From Sphingobium sp. CAP-1 (lineage in GTDB: Bacteria > Pseudomonadota > Alphaproteobacteria > Sphingomonadales > Sphingomonadaceae), in NCBI RefSeq assembly GCF_009720145.1, contig NZ_CP046252.1, positions 372,001-436,000 of the forward strand: 64,000 nucleotides of DNA, read 5' to 3'. A model generated the notes under the pieces. The model was not told the DNA's origin and searched no databases. It was given only the letters and a program-made list of their open reading frames with translations. The translations under genes were made by a program, and so were the position numbers. Each line of letters begins with the position of its first letter. Position 1 is the stretch's first letter. Below, in pieces: positions 44,488 through 52,884 of this stretch.

Positions 44488-45501
44488 ATGAAACCCGTCA
44501 TCTTCGGTCTTTCCGGCGCCACCCTGACCGCCGACGAGCGCGCCTTCTTCGCGGACGCGGAGCCGGCCGGCTATATCCTGTTCAAGCGCAACATCGTCGA
44601 TCGGGCGCAGGTTCGTGCGCTGACCGACAATTTGCGGGCGCTGCACGGCCGCGACGACCTGCTCGTCATGATCGATCAGGAAGGGGGGCGCGTCGCGCGA
44701 ATGCAGCCGCCGGTCTGGCCTGCTTTCCCGCCCGGCGCAGTGTTCGACCGCCTCTATGACCTTGCGCCCTCCAGCGCGATCGCGGCGGCGCGCGCCAATG
44801 CCCGCGCCATCGCGCTGACGCTGGCGGAGGTCGGCATCAGCGTCGACGCGTTGCCGCTGCTCGACGTGCGGCAGGACGGGGCGAGCGACATCATGGGCGA
44901 CCGCACGCTGGGCGCGGACCCGATGCGTGTCGCCGCGCTGGGCCGCGCCACGCTGGAGGGGCTGGCCGAAGGCGGCGTGGTCGGCATCGTCAAACATATG
45001 CCGGGCCATGGCCGGGCGCTGGTCGACAGCCATCTCGACCTGCCGGTGGTGGACGCCAATCTCAACGCGCTGGAAACCGACCTCGCGCCCTTCCGCACCC
45101 TGCGCGGCGCGCCGATCGGCATGACCGCCCATGTCGTCTACACCGAATGGGACGCCGATCGTCCCGCCAGCCTGTCGCCCACCATCATCGGTGAGATCAT
45201 CCGCGCATCCATCGGTTTCGACGGGCTGCTGATGTCCGACGATCTCGACATGAAGGCGCTGAAGGGCAGCATCCCCGACCTTGCCGCCGGCGTGGTCGCC
45301 GCAGGCTGCGACCTGGCGCTCAATTGTTGGGGACGGATGGACGATATGGTCGGCATCGCGGACCTGCTGCCGGAGATTAGCGATCTGGGCCGCGCCCGGC
45401 TGGAGCGCGCCATGGCGTCGGTCCCGCGCGGTGCCGACCAGCCGCCGCTGGCGGACCTGCTCGCCACCCGCGATTCGCTGCTGGGGCTGGTCGCGGCTTG
45501 A
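44488..45501 (+). CDS. nagZ: Beta-N-acetylhexosaminidase NagZ
   Basis: A 337-residue cytosolic glycoside hydrolase family 3 enzyme that removes GlcNAc from anhydromuropeptides in peptidoglycan recycling. It has D-Q-E-G-G-R-V-A-R near residue 65, the NagZ loop K-H-M-P-G-H-G-R around 169 with D-S-H following, and the nucleophile aspartate in L-M-S-D-D-L-D-M. It overlaps scpA by four bases. It belongs to the argS-SPOR-nagZ-scpA-scpB-tat block. Confidence 0.95.
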   Translation: MKPVIFGLSGATLTADERAFFADAEPAGYILFKRNIVDRAQVRALTDNLRALHGRDDLLVMIDQEGGRVARMQPPVWPAFPPGAVFDRLYDLAPSSAIAAARANARAIALTLAEVGISVDALPLLDVRQDGASDIMGDRTLGADPMRVAALGRATLEGLAEGGVVGIVKHMPGHGRALVDSHLDLPVVDANLNALETDLAPFRTLRGAPIGMTAHVVYTEWDADRPASLSPTIIGEIIRASIGFDGLLMSDDLDMKALKGSIPDLAAGVVAAGCDLALNCWGRMDDMVGIADLLPEISDLGRARLERAMASVPRGADQPPLADLLATRDSLLGLVAA

Positions 45502-46283
45502 CGGAAGATCTGTTCACCCCCGCAGTCTCTCCCGCGCCGCACACCCTCACCGTCAGTTTCGACGCCTGGGAAGGGCCGCTCGACCTGCTGCTCAGCCTTG
45601 CGCGGACGCAGAAGGTCGACCTGCGCGAAATATCGATTCTGGGGCTGACCGAACAATATCTCGCCTTCATCGACAGCGCGCGCCAGTTGAAGCTGGAACT
45701 GGCGGCCGATTATCTGGTGATGGCGGCCTGGCTTGCTTATCTCAAATCCGCGCTGTTGCTGCCCAAACAGGAACAGCCCGATCCCGGTCCCGAAGAACTG
45801 GCGCTGCGGCTGCAATTGCGGCTCCAGCGGCTGCACGCCATGCGCGACGCGGCGGCGCGGCTGATGGCGCGCGACCGCATCGGCCGCGACGTTTTTCCGC
45901 GCCGCGCGCCCGAAGGGTTGCGGCTGGTGAAAAAGGCGCAATGGCGCGCCAGCCTCTATGACCTGATCGCCACCTATGGCCAGATTCGCGCCCGCACCCA
46001 GCCGGTGGTCCACACCATCGCGGTCCGCCCGGTGATGGCGCTGGACGAAGCGATCCAGCGGGTCGGATCGCTGGTGGGTGCGGCGCTCGACTGGACCCGG
46101 CTCGAATCCTTCCTCCCGACCGATCTCGATACGCCCAGGGCGAAGTCGGCGCTGGCCAGCAGCTTCGTCGCCGCGCTGGAACTGGCGCGGCAGGGACGGC
46201 TCGACATCCAGCAGGACGGGATTTTCCAGCCCATCTATCTGCGCGCGCATATGCCGGAACCGGCCAATGGATCGTTGTTATGA
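45498..46283 (+). CDS. scpA: Segregation and condensation protein A
   Basis: A 261-residue kleisin that bridges SMC heads and binds ScpB in the chromosome condensin complex. It has the typical F-D-A-W-E-G-P-L-D-L-L-L-S-L-A N-terminal segment, an A-A-D-Y-L-V-M-A-A-W-L-A-Y-L-K-S helix and a C-terminal winged-helix region. It starts with TTG overlapping the nagZ stop and overlaps scpB by four bases, so all three are translationally coupled. Confidence 0.95.
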   Translation: MTEDLFTPAVSPAPHTLTVSFDAWEGPLDLLLSLARTQKVDLREISILGLTEQYLAFIDSARQLKLELAADYLVMAAWLAYLKSALLLPKQEQPDPGPEELALRLQLRLQRLHAMRDAAARLMARDRIGRDVFPRRAPEGLRLVKKAQWRASLYDLIATYGQIRARTQPVVHTIAVRPVMALDEAIQRVGSLVGAALDWTRLESFLPTDLDTPRAKSALASSFVAALELARQGRLDIQQDGIFQPIYLRAHMPEPANGSLL

Positions 46284-46873
46284 ACGCAGAACCCGATGAT
46301 TATCTGCGCGCCGTGGAGGCGGCGCTGTTCGTGGCGGAAACCCCGCTGACCCCGTCGGAAATCCGGCTGCATGTGGGCGAGGCCGGCGACCTCGACGCCG
46401 CGCTGCGGACGCTGGGCGACCTTTATGCCGGGCGCGGGGTCAATCTGGTCGAGCGGGGCGGGCGCTGGCATTTCCAGACCGCCGCCGACCTGGCCCATAT
46501 CCTGCGGCGCGAGAAGGACGAGCAGCGCAAATTGTCCCGCGCGGCGATGGAGACGCTGGCGATCATCGCCTATCACGAACCCGTCAGCCGCGCGGAGATT
46601 GAGGCGATTCGCGGGGTTCAGGTCGCGAAAGGGACGCTGGACGTGCTGATGGAGGCGGGCTGGGTCCGCCCCGCTGGCCGCCGCGAAGTGCCGGGCCGTC
46701 CGCTGATTTATGCGACGACCGTAGAATTTCTGACGCATTTCGGGCTTAGCAGCCGCCGCGACCTGCCGGGTATGGACGATCTGCGCGCCGCCGGCCTGCT
46801 CGATCCGGTCGATTTGGCGCTGGAGGGTCTTACCGGCCAATCCGTTGTGGAAAATGATGAGGAAGAGGCCTAG
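46280..46873 (+). CDS. scpB: Segregation and condensation protein B
   Basis: A 197-residue protein with two winged-helix domains. It has the conserved A-A-L-F-V-A-E-T-P-L-T start, and E-T-L-A-I-I-A-Y-H-E-P-V-S-R-A-E-I-E-A-I-R-G split around residues 92-113. ScpB dimers bind the central part of ScpA. It is followed by tatA after 28 bases. Confidence 0.95.
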   Translation: MNAEPDDYLRAVEAALFVAETPLTPSEIRLHVGEAGDLDAALRTLGDLYAGRGVNLVERGGRWHFQTAADLAHILRREKDEQRKLSRAAMETLAIIAYHEPVSRAEIEAIRGVQVAKGTLDVLMEAGWVRPAGRREVPGRPLIYATTVEFLTHFGLSSRRDLPGMDDLRAAGLLDPVDLALEGLTGQSVVENDEEEA

Positions 46874-46901
46874 ATAGGCTTCGTTTCAGGAGTGTTGAAA
46901 A

Positions 46902-47153
46902 ATGGGTTCCTTTTCGCTGATGCACTGGGTGATCGTACTCCTGGTCGTCATGCTGCTATTTGGTGGCGGCCGTATTTCCGGCCTGATGGGTGACGTGGCC
47001 AAGGGTATCAAGAGCTTCAAGAAGGGCATGGCCGACGATGATGACGATGTGGCGGCGGCCAAGCCCGCAACGCGCATCGAAGGTCAGCGCGCCCCCGATC
47101 AGGACGCATCGACCACGACCTCTGCGTCCACCGACGAAAAGACCAAGGCCTGA
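46902..47153 (+). CDS. tatA: Twin-arginine translocase subunit TatA
   Basis: An 83-residue protein with one N-terminal transmembrane helix (about 6-20), the F-G-G hinge at residues 20-22 and an amphipathic helix (G-D-V-A-K-G-I-K-S-F-K-K-G-M), then an acidic charged tail. TatA oligomerises to form the pathway for folded proteins exported across the inner membrane. First gene of tatABC. Confidence 0.95.
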   Translation: MGSFSLMHWVIVLLVVMLLFGGGRISGLMGDVAKGIKSFKKGMADDDDDVAAAKPATRIEGQRAPDQDASTTTSASTDEKTKA

Positions 47154-47182
47154 CCGCCTCCAGCACAGGCCGATAGTCCCGC

Positions 47183-47602
47183 ATGTTTGGCATCGATTCG
47201 TCCGAACTTCTGGTGATTGTGATCATTGCGGTGATCGTGATCGGGCCGAAGGATTTGCCGCGCGCGCTCTACAAGGTGGGGCAGATCGTCGGCAAGGCAC
47301 AGGGCATGGCCCGCCATTTCCGCACCGGCATCGACGCCATGGTGCGCGAAGTGGAACTGGAGGAACTGGAAAAGAAATGGGCCGCGCAGAACAAGCGGAT
47401 CATGGACGAGCATCCGCCCGAAGCGTTGCCTGCGCCAGTCGCGGAAGAGACGCCGGCCTTCGTCGCGGAAACGGCCCCGGTGGACGACAGGCCGCCCCAT
47501 GTCGCCGAAGCGACGCCCGCGCCGGCTCCCGCGCAGGGCGGGGACAAGCCGCCCTATCTGGCCGAAGCGCCGGCACCGACCAAGGGTGACGCAGCGGCAT
47601 GA
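47183..47602 (+). CDS. tatB: Twin-arginine translocase subunit TatB
   Basis: A 139-residue protein with one N-terminal helix (residues 8-20), the G-P-K-D-L-P hinge and an amphipathic helix, followed by a Pro/Ala/Glu-rich tail containing repeated V-A-E-x-T/A-P units. TatB forms the substrate receptor with TatC. It overlaps tatC by four bases. Confidence 0.95.
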   Translation: MFGIDSSELLVIVIIAVIVIGPKDLPRALYKVGQIVGKAQGMARHFRTGIDAMVREVELEELEKKWAAQNKRIMDEHPPEALPAPVAEETPAFVAETAPVDDRPPHVAEATPAPAPAQGGDKPPYLAEAPAPTKGDAAA

Positions 47603-48378
47603 TCGGCGATATTGACGACAGCAAGGCACCCTTGCTCGACCATTTGATCGAGCTGCGCAGCCGCCTGCTCAAATGCGTCTACGCGCTGTTCATCACCGGC
47701 GCGATCTGCTTCTATTTTTCGGAACAACTGTTCGCGATCCTCGTCCATCCGCTCAAGGAAGCGTTCGGCGACGGCGGCGGGCGGCTGGTCTATACCAAGC
47801 TGTACGAAGCCTTTTTCGTGCAGGTGAAGATTGCGGTATTCGGGGCGTTCTGCCTGTCTTTCCCGATCATCGCCAACCAGCTCTGGGCCTTTGTCGCGCC
47901 CGGCCTCTATGCCAAGGAAAAGAAGGCGCTGCTGCCCTTCATCCTTGCCACGCCCTTCCTGTTCGCGATGGGCGCCAGCCTCGCCTATTTCGTGGTGATG
48001 CCCACGGCCTTCCATTTCTTCCTGGAGTTTCAGGGCAATAGCAGCGGCCTGTCGGTCGAGGCGCTGCCCAGCGCGGACAGCTATCTCGGCCTTGTGATGC
48101 AGTTCATCCTCGCCTTCGGCATCAGCTTCCTGATGCCGGTGCTGCTGATGCTGCTCAACCGGGCGGGCTTCGTGACGCGCGCGCAACTGATCGGCCTGCG
48201 CCGTTACATGATCGTGGCAGCCTTCATCCTGGCCGCGGTCCTGACCCCGCCCGATGTGGTGTCGCAACTCATGCTCGCGGTGCCGCTGCTGCTGCTCTAC
48301 GAAATCACCATCATTGCGATCTGGTTCACCGACCGGAAGGCGTCGAAGGAGACGGCGGCGGAAGAGGTGTCCGCCTGA
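47599..48378 (+). CDS. tatC: Twin-arginine translocase subunit TatC
   Basis: A 259-residue inner membrane protein with six transmembrane helices. The N-terminal H-L-I-E-L-R-S-R-L (about residues 15-23) is the conserved signal-peptide recognition site, and F-V-A-P-G-L-Y and L-T-P-P-D-V-V-S-Q are family motifs. It binds the twin-arginine signal with TatB. Last gene of the argS-to-tat block in this window; the next gene is on the opposite strand. Confidence 0.96.
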   Translation: MIGDIDDSKAPLLDHLIELRSRLLKCVYALFITGAICFYFSEQLFAILVHPLKEAFGDGGGRLVYTKLYEAFFVQVKIAVFGAFCLSFPIIANQLWAFVAPGLYAKEKKALLPFILATPFLFAMGASLAYFVVMPTAFHFFLEFQGNSSGLSVEALPSADSYLGLVMQFILAFGISFLMPVLLMLLNRAGFVTRAQLIGLRRYMIVAAFILAAVLTPPDVVSQLMLAVPLLLLYEITIIAIWFTDRKASKETAAEEVSA

Positions 48379-48435
48379 TATCTGTATATCTTCCTGGGAA
48401 GGGAAAGGCTTAGCCCGCTGCCCCGCAAAGGAAAA

Positions 48436-48458
48436 GGCCCGCCTTGTGCAGGCGGGCC
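48436..48458 (-). terminator. Rho-independent terminator after the entericidin gene
   Basis: GGCCCGCC and GGCGGGCC form an 8-bp stem with a 7-base loop; on the minus strand it is followed by TTTTCCTTT. It lies 30 bases past the entericidin stop and may also end tatC transcripts from the other side. Confidence 0.8.
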
Positions 48459-48488
48459 AATGCCGGGGAAGCATAGGAGGCTGTCCGC

Positions 48489-48617
48489 TTAATCTGCCGC
48501 GTCTTGCACGGCCTTGCCGGCGCTCTGCACGTCGCGGCCTGCGCCTTCGACCGTGTTGCACGCCGCAACCATGAGCGAACCCGTCAGCAGCAGCGCGGCC
48601 AGGATCTTCTTCGTCAT
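48489..48617 (-). CDS. Entericidin A/B family lipoprotein
   Basis: A 42-residue lipoprotein with a Lys-containing signal (M-T-K-K-I), a lipobox M-V-A-A-C with Cys20, and the mature sequence N-T-V-E-G-A-G-R-D-V-Q-S-A-G-K-A-V typical of entericidins. In E. coli, EcnA/EcnB are small membrane lipoproteins tied to stationary-phase lysis; in alphaproteobacteria they are often part of the general stress response. GAGGAGA lies 6-7 bases before the ATG. Confidence 0.92.
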   Translation of the reverse strand: MTKKILAALLLTGSLMVAACNTVEGAGRDVQSAGKAVQDAAD

Positions 48618-48680
48618 CGAAAATCTCCTCAAAAAACTTGGCGGCCGCCCGGACAGGGCCATGGCGGCGGCAGGAGAGAA

Positions 48681-48705
48681 AACCCGTCCCGCGGCGATCC
48701 GTTCC
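48681..48705 (-). promoter_or_regulatory. EcfG-like promoter of the entericidin gene
   Basis: On the minus strand GGAAC (48705-48701) is followed after 16 bases by GGTT (48684-48681), close to the alphaproteobacterial EcfG consensus GGAAC-N16/17-CGTT. It is 64 bases upstream of the start codon. Confidence 0.4.
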
Positions 48706-48752
48706 GACGACGAAGAATATGATGATTTCAAAGGGAAAGCCCCAAAAAGTCT

Positions 48753-48792
48753 GAGCCCGGAACGTGTCGGGGGGGGGAGACGTTCCGGGCTC
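48753..48792 (-). terminator. Terminator after the cell wall hydrolase gene, with a 9-G run in the loop
   Basis: GAGCCCGGAACGT and ACGTTCCGGGCTC form a perfect 13-bp stem with a 14-base loop containing nine consecutive G (plus strand). On the minus strand it is followed by AGACTTTTTGG. It is about 190 bases past the hydrolase stop codon. Confidence 0.65.
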
Positions 48793-48980
48793 ATATTTTG
48801 TGGATAGCAAGAGCGGGGGGCAAAAGATTTGCTATCCGAAATAGAGAACCCGCCAGGGCACAAAATGGTTCCCGCCAGCCGCAAAGAATTCGCATTTTTA
48901 ATTGGGCCGGATAACAATCACTTCGTTGGTTAACGGCAATTGGTCGCAAAAAATCGACGTGCTGACGGAACGGCGCTCGA

Positions 48981-49943
48981 TCAGATCAGCGGCCGGCCGC
49001 TGTTGCGATATTCGGCGCGGATGCCGGAATCGGGCAGGCCGTCCTCCGGTTGGGCGCGGGGCGCGGGCGGCGGGGTCCAGCCGGTCGCGGGTGTCGCCCC
49101 CGCCGGCGCATGGGGCGCGCCCAGCAATTCGACCGGCGTCATCGGCTTGACCGGCCAGACCGTCCGCGCCGGGCCGGACATCGTCTCCCGCCCCAGATAG
49201 ATATCGCGGAAGGCCGCCGCCGTGCCGTTGAAGCCGGGATTGCGATAGAAAATGTGCGCGCCGATCACCGCCACCGGCTGAAGGCTGTCCGACCAGAGCG
49301 GTCGCACCGCCAGCGTATGATAATGGGTGGCGAGGCCGACCGGCGCATAGACTTGACCGCCCAGCGTGTCCGCCGCCACCCGTCGCGCCCGCGCCCATGC
49401 GGCGGCGGCGGGCAGCCGGGCCATCGATCCGTCGCAACTGAAGGTGAACTGGCAATGGAAGTCGGTGCGTTCCGACCCCTGATAGACGACGCCGCACACG
49501 CTGTTGGGCCACAGCGGGCTGCGCACCCGGTTCAGCACCACCTGCGCGACCGCGCGCTGGCCGTCCTCCGGCTCGTCGCCCGCTTCATAATAGATGGCGT
49601 TGGTCAGGCAGTTGAGCGCACGATAGCTGTCGAGCGGGCTGACCCCGCGAAATATTGCGGCGGGCGCGGCCTTCACCGCCTCCAGTCCCAGCACATGCGC
49701 GCTTTTCACCGTCTCCGCGCCCGGCACCGGGTCGAACGCGCCCTCGGCGAAGAAGAAGGCCGATCCGGGGAAATTCTGCCCGCCTTCCTCGGCCGGGTCG
49801 ATAAAATGCTCGGCGGCCTGTTCCCCGTCCAGCATGTCGAGCGGCGCGGCGGTGATCAGGCGCGGGGCGATCAACGCCAGCAGCGCGATCAGCAGGATCG
49901 CCGCCTGTCCCCTCCACCCGTTAATCCACGCAAAAACCGGCAT
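48981..49943 (-). CDS. SleB-like cell wall hydrolase
   Basis: A 320-residue protein with an N-terminal signal anchor (about residues 12-30), a region of unknown role, and a Hydrolase_2/SleB domain from about 105 to 230. The domain has N-C-L-T-N-A-I-Y-Y-E-A-G-D-E-P (catalytic Glu in Y-Y-E), A-V-A-Q-V-V-L-N-R-V and A-T-H-Y-H-T segments. It cuts glycan strands of peptidoglycan, as in spore germination enzyme SleB, but in non-sporulating bacteria the role is general wall turnover. The C-terminus is Pro/Ala-rich and probably flexible. Divergent from cysK. Confidence 0.9.
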   Translation of the reverse strand: MPVFAWINGWRGQAAILLIALLALIAPRLITAAPLDMLDGEQAAEHFIDPAEEGGQNFPGSAFFFAEGAFDPVPGAETVKSAHVLGLEAVKAAPAAIFRGVSPLDSYRALNCLTNAIYYEAGDEPEDGQRAVAQVVLNRVRSPLWPNSVCGVVYQGSERTDFHCQFTFSCDGSMARLPAAAAWARARRVAADTLGGQVYAPVGLATHYHTLAVRPLWSDSLQPVAVIGAHIFYRNPGFNGTAAAFRDIYLGRETMSGPARTVWPVKPMTPVELLGAPHAPAGATPATGWTPPPAPRAQPEDGLPDSGIRAEYRNSGRPLI

Positions 49944-50140
49944 ATCTCGCCCTGAAAAGCCCGCACCCCCAAAGGACGCTCCTGATGGCCATATAGCAAA
50001 TGGCCGGCCTAAGCGCCCCCCGTCCGCGCGCCTGTGCCGCGATGGGACGGGATAGCGGGCAAAGGTTAAAATCGCCCCTTTTGCCCGCGCAGCATTCCCT
50101 TGCTTGGCAAAGCCGCGCCGCCTCCGCTATGCGTCTCCCC

Positions 50141-51136
50141 ATGCTGCTTCATACAGATAGTCTCGCGCTCATCGGCAATACCCCGCTCGTGCGCCTCGCT
50201 GGCCCTTCACAGGAAACGGGCTGCGATATTTTCGCCAAATGCGAATTCGCCAATCCCGGCGCTTCGGTGAAGGACCGGGCCGCTTTGTTCATCGTCAACG
50301 ATGCCGAGGAAAAGGGGCTGCTCCAGCCCGGCGGCACCATTGTCGAGGGGACGGCGGGCAATACCGGCATTGGCCTGGCGCTGGTCGCCAACGCCAAGGG
50401 CTATAAGACGATCATCGTCATGCCTGAAACGCAAAGCCGCGAGAAAATGGACACGCTGCGCGCGCTGGGCGCGGAACTGGTGACGGTCCCGGCGGCGGCC
50501 TATTCCAATCCCGGCCATTTCGTCCACACCTCGCGCCGGCTGGCCGAGGAGACGGAGGGCGCGATCTGGGCCAACCAGTTCGACAATATCGCCAACCGCA
50601 AGGCGCATATCGTCGGCACGGCGGAGGAAATCTGGACCCAGATGGAAGGCCGGATCGACGGCTTTACCTGCGCGGCCGGCACCGGCGGCACGATCGCGGG
50701 CGTGGGTCTGGGCCTCAAGGCCAAGGATGAGGCCATCACCATTGCCTTGAGCGATCCGCACGGCGCGGCCTTGTTCAACTATTATGCCCATGGCGAATTG
50801 AAGGCGGAGGGCAGTTCGGTCGCCGAAGGCATTGGTCAGGGCCGCATCACCGCCAATCTGGAAGGCGCGCCGATCGACGCCCAGTTCCGCATCTCGGACG
50901 AGGAAGGGCTGCACTGGGTGCGTCGCCTGCTGAGCGAGGAGGGGCTGTGTCTGGGCCTGTCGTCGGGCATCAACGTCGCGGGCGCGGTGGCGCTGGCGAA
51001 GCAATTGGGGCCGGGCAAGCGGGTCGCGACGATCCTGTGCGACACCGGATTCCGCTATCTGTCGACGCTCTACAACCGGCAATGGCTGGAATCTAAGGGC
51101 TTGACGGTATTCCCCTGGCTCGCGCACACTATGTGA
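50141..51136 (+). CDS. cysK: Cysteine synthase A
   Basis: About 331 residues, PLP-dependent. It converts O-acetylserine and sulfide to cysteine, using the product of the EpsC enzyme encoded at 17221. PLP lysine is K44 in A-S-V-K-D-R; the phosphate-binding loop is G-T-G-G-T-I-A-G-V-G, and G-T-A-G-N-T-G-I is the substrate loop. The ATG at 50141 is chosen; an in-frame ATG at 50129 adds four residues, and longer versions are unlikely. It is divergent from the hydrolase gene. Confidence 0.93.
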   Translation: MLLHTDSLALIGNTPLVRLAGPSQETGCDIFAKCEFANPGASVKDRAALFIVNDAEEKGLLQPGGTIVEGTAGNTGIGLALVANAKGYKTIIVMPETQSREKMDTLRALGAELVTVPAAAYSNPGHFVHTSRRLAEETEGAIWANQFDNIANRKAHIVGTAEEIWTQMEGRIDGFTCAAGTGGTIAGVGLGLKAKDEAITIALSDPHGAALFNYYAHGELKAEGSSVAEGIGQGRITANLEGAPIDAQFRISDEEGLHWVRRLLSEEGLCLGLSSGINVAGAVALAKQLGPGKRVATILCDTGFRYLSTLYNRQWLESKGLTVFPWLAHTM

Positions 51137-51171
51137 CAAGCCGACACGGGTCGCGGCGCAGAGAATAGAGC

Positions 51172-51474
51172 ATGACCATGGCTGAAACACCCCGCCGGCA
51201 GGAAGGGTTGCAGCGCGTCCAGATCGGTCTGACCGGACTGGCGGGCGTGGTGCTGCTCGTCGGCCTGGCCAATATCGTCATCGACAAGGCGCGGATCGAT
51301 GACGCTACCCTGCCGCCGCCGGTCGTGCCGACGCTGACCCAGAACGCCGTTTCGGCGAAAGACCCGCTGGCCGAACTGGGCGTGCAGCCCTCGGCCGAAC
51401 AGGCGCCGATCGTCCCCGATCTTCAGCCCGATCCCAATATCCGCAATCGCGAACCCGCGCAGCAGCAGCGCTGA
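51172..51474 (+). CDS. Small single-pass membrane protein, hypothetical
   Basis: A 100-residue protein with a basic N-terminus, one transmembrane helix (about residues 19-37; L-T-G-L-A-G-V-V-L-L-V-G-L-A-N-I-V-I) and a Pro/Gln-rich, probably disordered periplasmic tail. I recognise no family. It lies between cysK and a larger membrane protein gene with gaps of about 30 bases on either side, so it may belong to the same transcript. ATG at 51178 is an alternative start. Confidence 0.65.
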   Translation: MTMAETPRRQEGLQRVQIGLTGLAGVVLLVGLANIVIDKARIDDATLPPPVVPTLTQNAVSAKDPLAELGVQPSAEQAPIVPDLQPDPNIRNREPAQQQR

Positions 51475-51503
51475 GCAATGAGGGCCGGGCAGGACCGCCG
51501 CCG

Positions 51504-52700
51504 GTGAAGGCGGGCCTGAAAGGATTCCTCTGGCTCTGGCTGGTGCCGCTGGCGATTTTTCTCGCCGGACTGTGGCGCGCCTGGCTGACCGGGCAGGCTG
51601 ATCCCTGGGACTGGGGCGTTCCGACCCTGGTGGTGCTGGCGGGCGCGGGGCTGCTGCTGGCGATGCGCGGCGGGATGATGCTGGTCTGGGTGGCGCTGGG
51701 CGGGGTCGGGATGGCGCTGATCTTCTGCCTGATCGCCGCCGGTCGCGCGCCCGATCCGCTGGCGGCGGCGGGTTTGCCGGCGGTTGCCCTGTTCACGATT
51801 TTTGGTGGCGCGCGCCTGCGTGACCGGCGAACGAGGGGTGGGGCTGTCCTCCTCATCCTCGCCGCGCTCCTGCTCTGGCGCGGCCCGGCCCAGCCGATCC
51901 AGTCCATCCCGGATCGTCCCATGCTGGCGGTCATTTCCGGCTTGCCGCTGTTCTGGGAGGAGGCGGGCCGGGCCGGGCCACGGGATGCGCCGATCATCAC
52001 CGTGCTGCGCACGCGCTTCACGGTCGAACCGCTCGATGATCCCGTCCGGCTCAGCGCATCCGGCGCGCGCCGACTGCTGCTGGCCCAGCCCCGCGCCCTG
52101 ACGCCGGCGCAACTGGTCGCGATCGATCACTGGGTGCGCGGCGGCGGCACGGCGCTGGTGCTGGCCGATCCGTTGTTGCGCTGGCCGTCCGCCCTGCCGC
52201 TGGGCGATCGCCGTCGTGCGCCGTCGGTCAGCCTGCTCGATCCGCTGCTGGCGCATTGGGGGTTCCGTCCCGCTGGTCCGCCAGAATCGTCGGAAATGCG
52301 CCATTTTCTTCCCGATGGCGGCCTGCTCACCATGTCCGGTGCGCAGCCCTATGATCCGCCGCTGCGCAGGCGGATCGGCCGGGGGGCGGTGGTGCTGATC
52401 GGCGACGCCGACCTGATCGATGACCGGCTGTGGCTTGCCGATCCCGTGCGGCCCCGCGATCCGCGGCTGTGGGTGGCGGACACGCCGGCGCGGGTCGCGA
52501 CATGGCTCGGCGCGGCCATGCCCGACGACCGGCGCTGGATGCGCGAGGCGGGCGATGTGCTGGCGGGGCTGCGCTGGGCCTTGCTGGCCGGGACGATCTG
52601 GGCGGGGCTGGGCGCGTTGCTTTCGCGACGGGAAAAACAGGGTTCAACACCCGGAACAAAAAGCGAAAATCCTGCGACGGGAGGACGGAAAAACGGCTGA
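51504..52700 (+). CDS. Membrane protein with GldG/DUF4350-like region, hypothetical
   Basis: A 398-residue protein starting with GTG. Four hydrophobic helices lie in the first 125 residues, then a soluble alpha/beta region with L-T-P-A-Q-L-V-A-I-D-H-W-V-R-G-G-G and L-V-L-A-D-P, and a final helix near residue 365. The soluble part resembles the ABC-associated 'GldG' or DUF4350 fold (a class I glutamine amidotransferase-like domain without its catalytic residues), but this is a tentative resemblance. No ABC ATPase is adjacent. Its stop codon directly precedes the MraZ-type repeats. Confidence 0.6.
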   Translation: MKAGLKGFLWLWLVPLAIFLAGLWRAWLTGQADPWDWGVPTLVVLAGAGLLLAMRGGMMLVWVALGGVGMALIFCLIAAGRAPDPLAAAGLPAVALFTIFGGARLRDRRTRGGAVLLILAALLLWRGPAQPIQSIPDRPMLAVISGLPLFWEEAGRAGPRDAPIITVLRTRFTVEPLDDPVRLSASGARRLLLAQPRALTPAQLVAIDHWVRGGGTALVLADPLLRWPSALPLGDRRRAPSVSLLDPLLAHWGFRPAGPPESSEMRHFLPDGGLLTMSGAQPYDPPLRRRIGRGAVVLIGDADLIDDRLWLADPVRPRDPRLWVADTPARVATWLGAAMPDDRRWMREAGDVLAGLRWALLAGTIWAGLGALLSRREKQGSTPGTKSENPATGGRKNG

Positions 52701-52745
52701 TCCCATTTTTCACCAGCTTTTCCCATCACTACCCTAAATTTCCCT
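52701..52745. promoter_or_regulatory. Five 10-bp-phased MraZ-type repeats upstream of the division cluster
   Basis: TCCCA, CACCA, TCCCA, ACCCT and TCCCT begin at 52701, 52711, 52721, 52731 and 52741, each followed by a 5-base spacer. On the minus strand these read as TGGGA-like boxes, matching the TGGGN-N5 direct repeats bound by MraZ in E. coli. They lie 140 bases before mraZ, so autoregulation of the dcw operon is likely. Confidence 0.65.
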
Positions 52746-52884
52746 TTGCAGTCGGCTCCATGCTTGGTAGGAAAATCAGCATTGGGGTTTGTCAGGCTTT
52801 CTATTGTCCTGTGCGCCGGATGGTCTCTTCGCGATTCCGGCGAAGGACGGCCTGCGCCCCGGATAAAAGGGGCCATTTTCCAGC

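Larger units (their letters stand above)
48618..48980. other. Intergenic region with two G-rich-loop hairpins
   Basis: No supportable gene lies in these 363 bases. They hold the entericidin promoter region (near 48700), two successive inverted repeats (48753-48792 and 48802-48837) with G-runs in their loops, and the 3' untranslated region of the cell wall hydrolase gene. Confidence 0.6.

Noticed and set aside
48766..48779. G-quadruplex
   Set aside because: Only one continuous G-run is present in the loop; the four separated runs of a standard quadruplex are missing.
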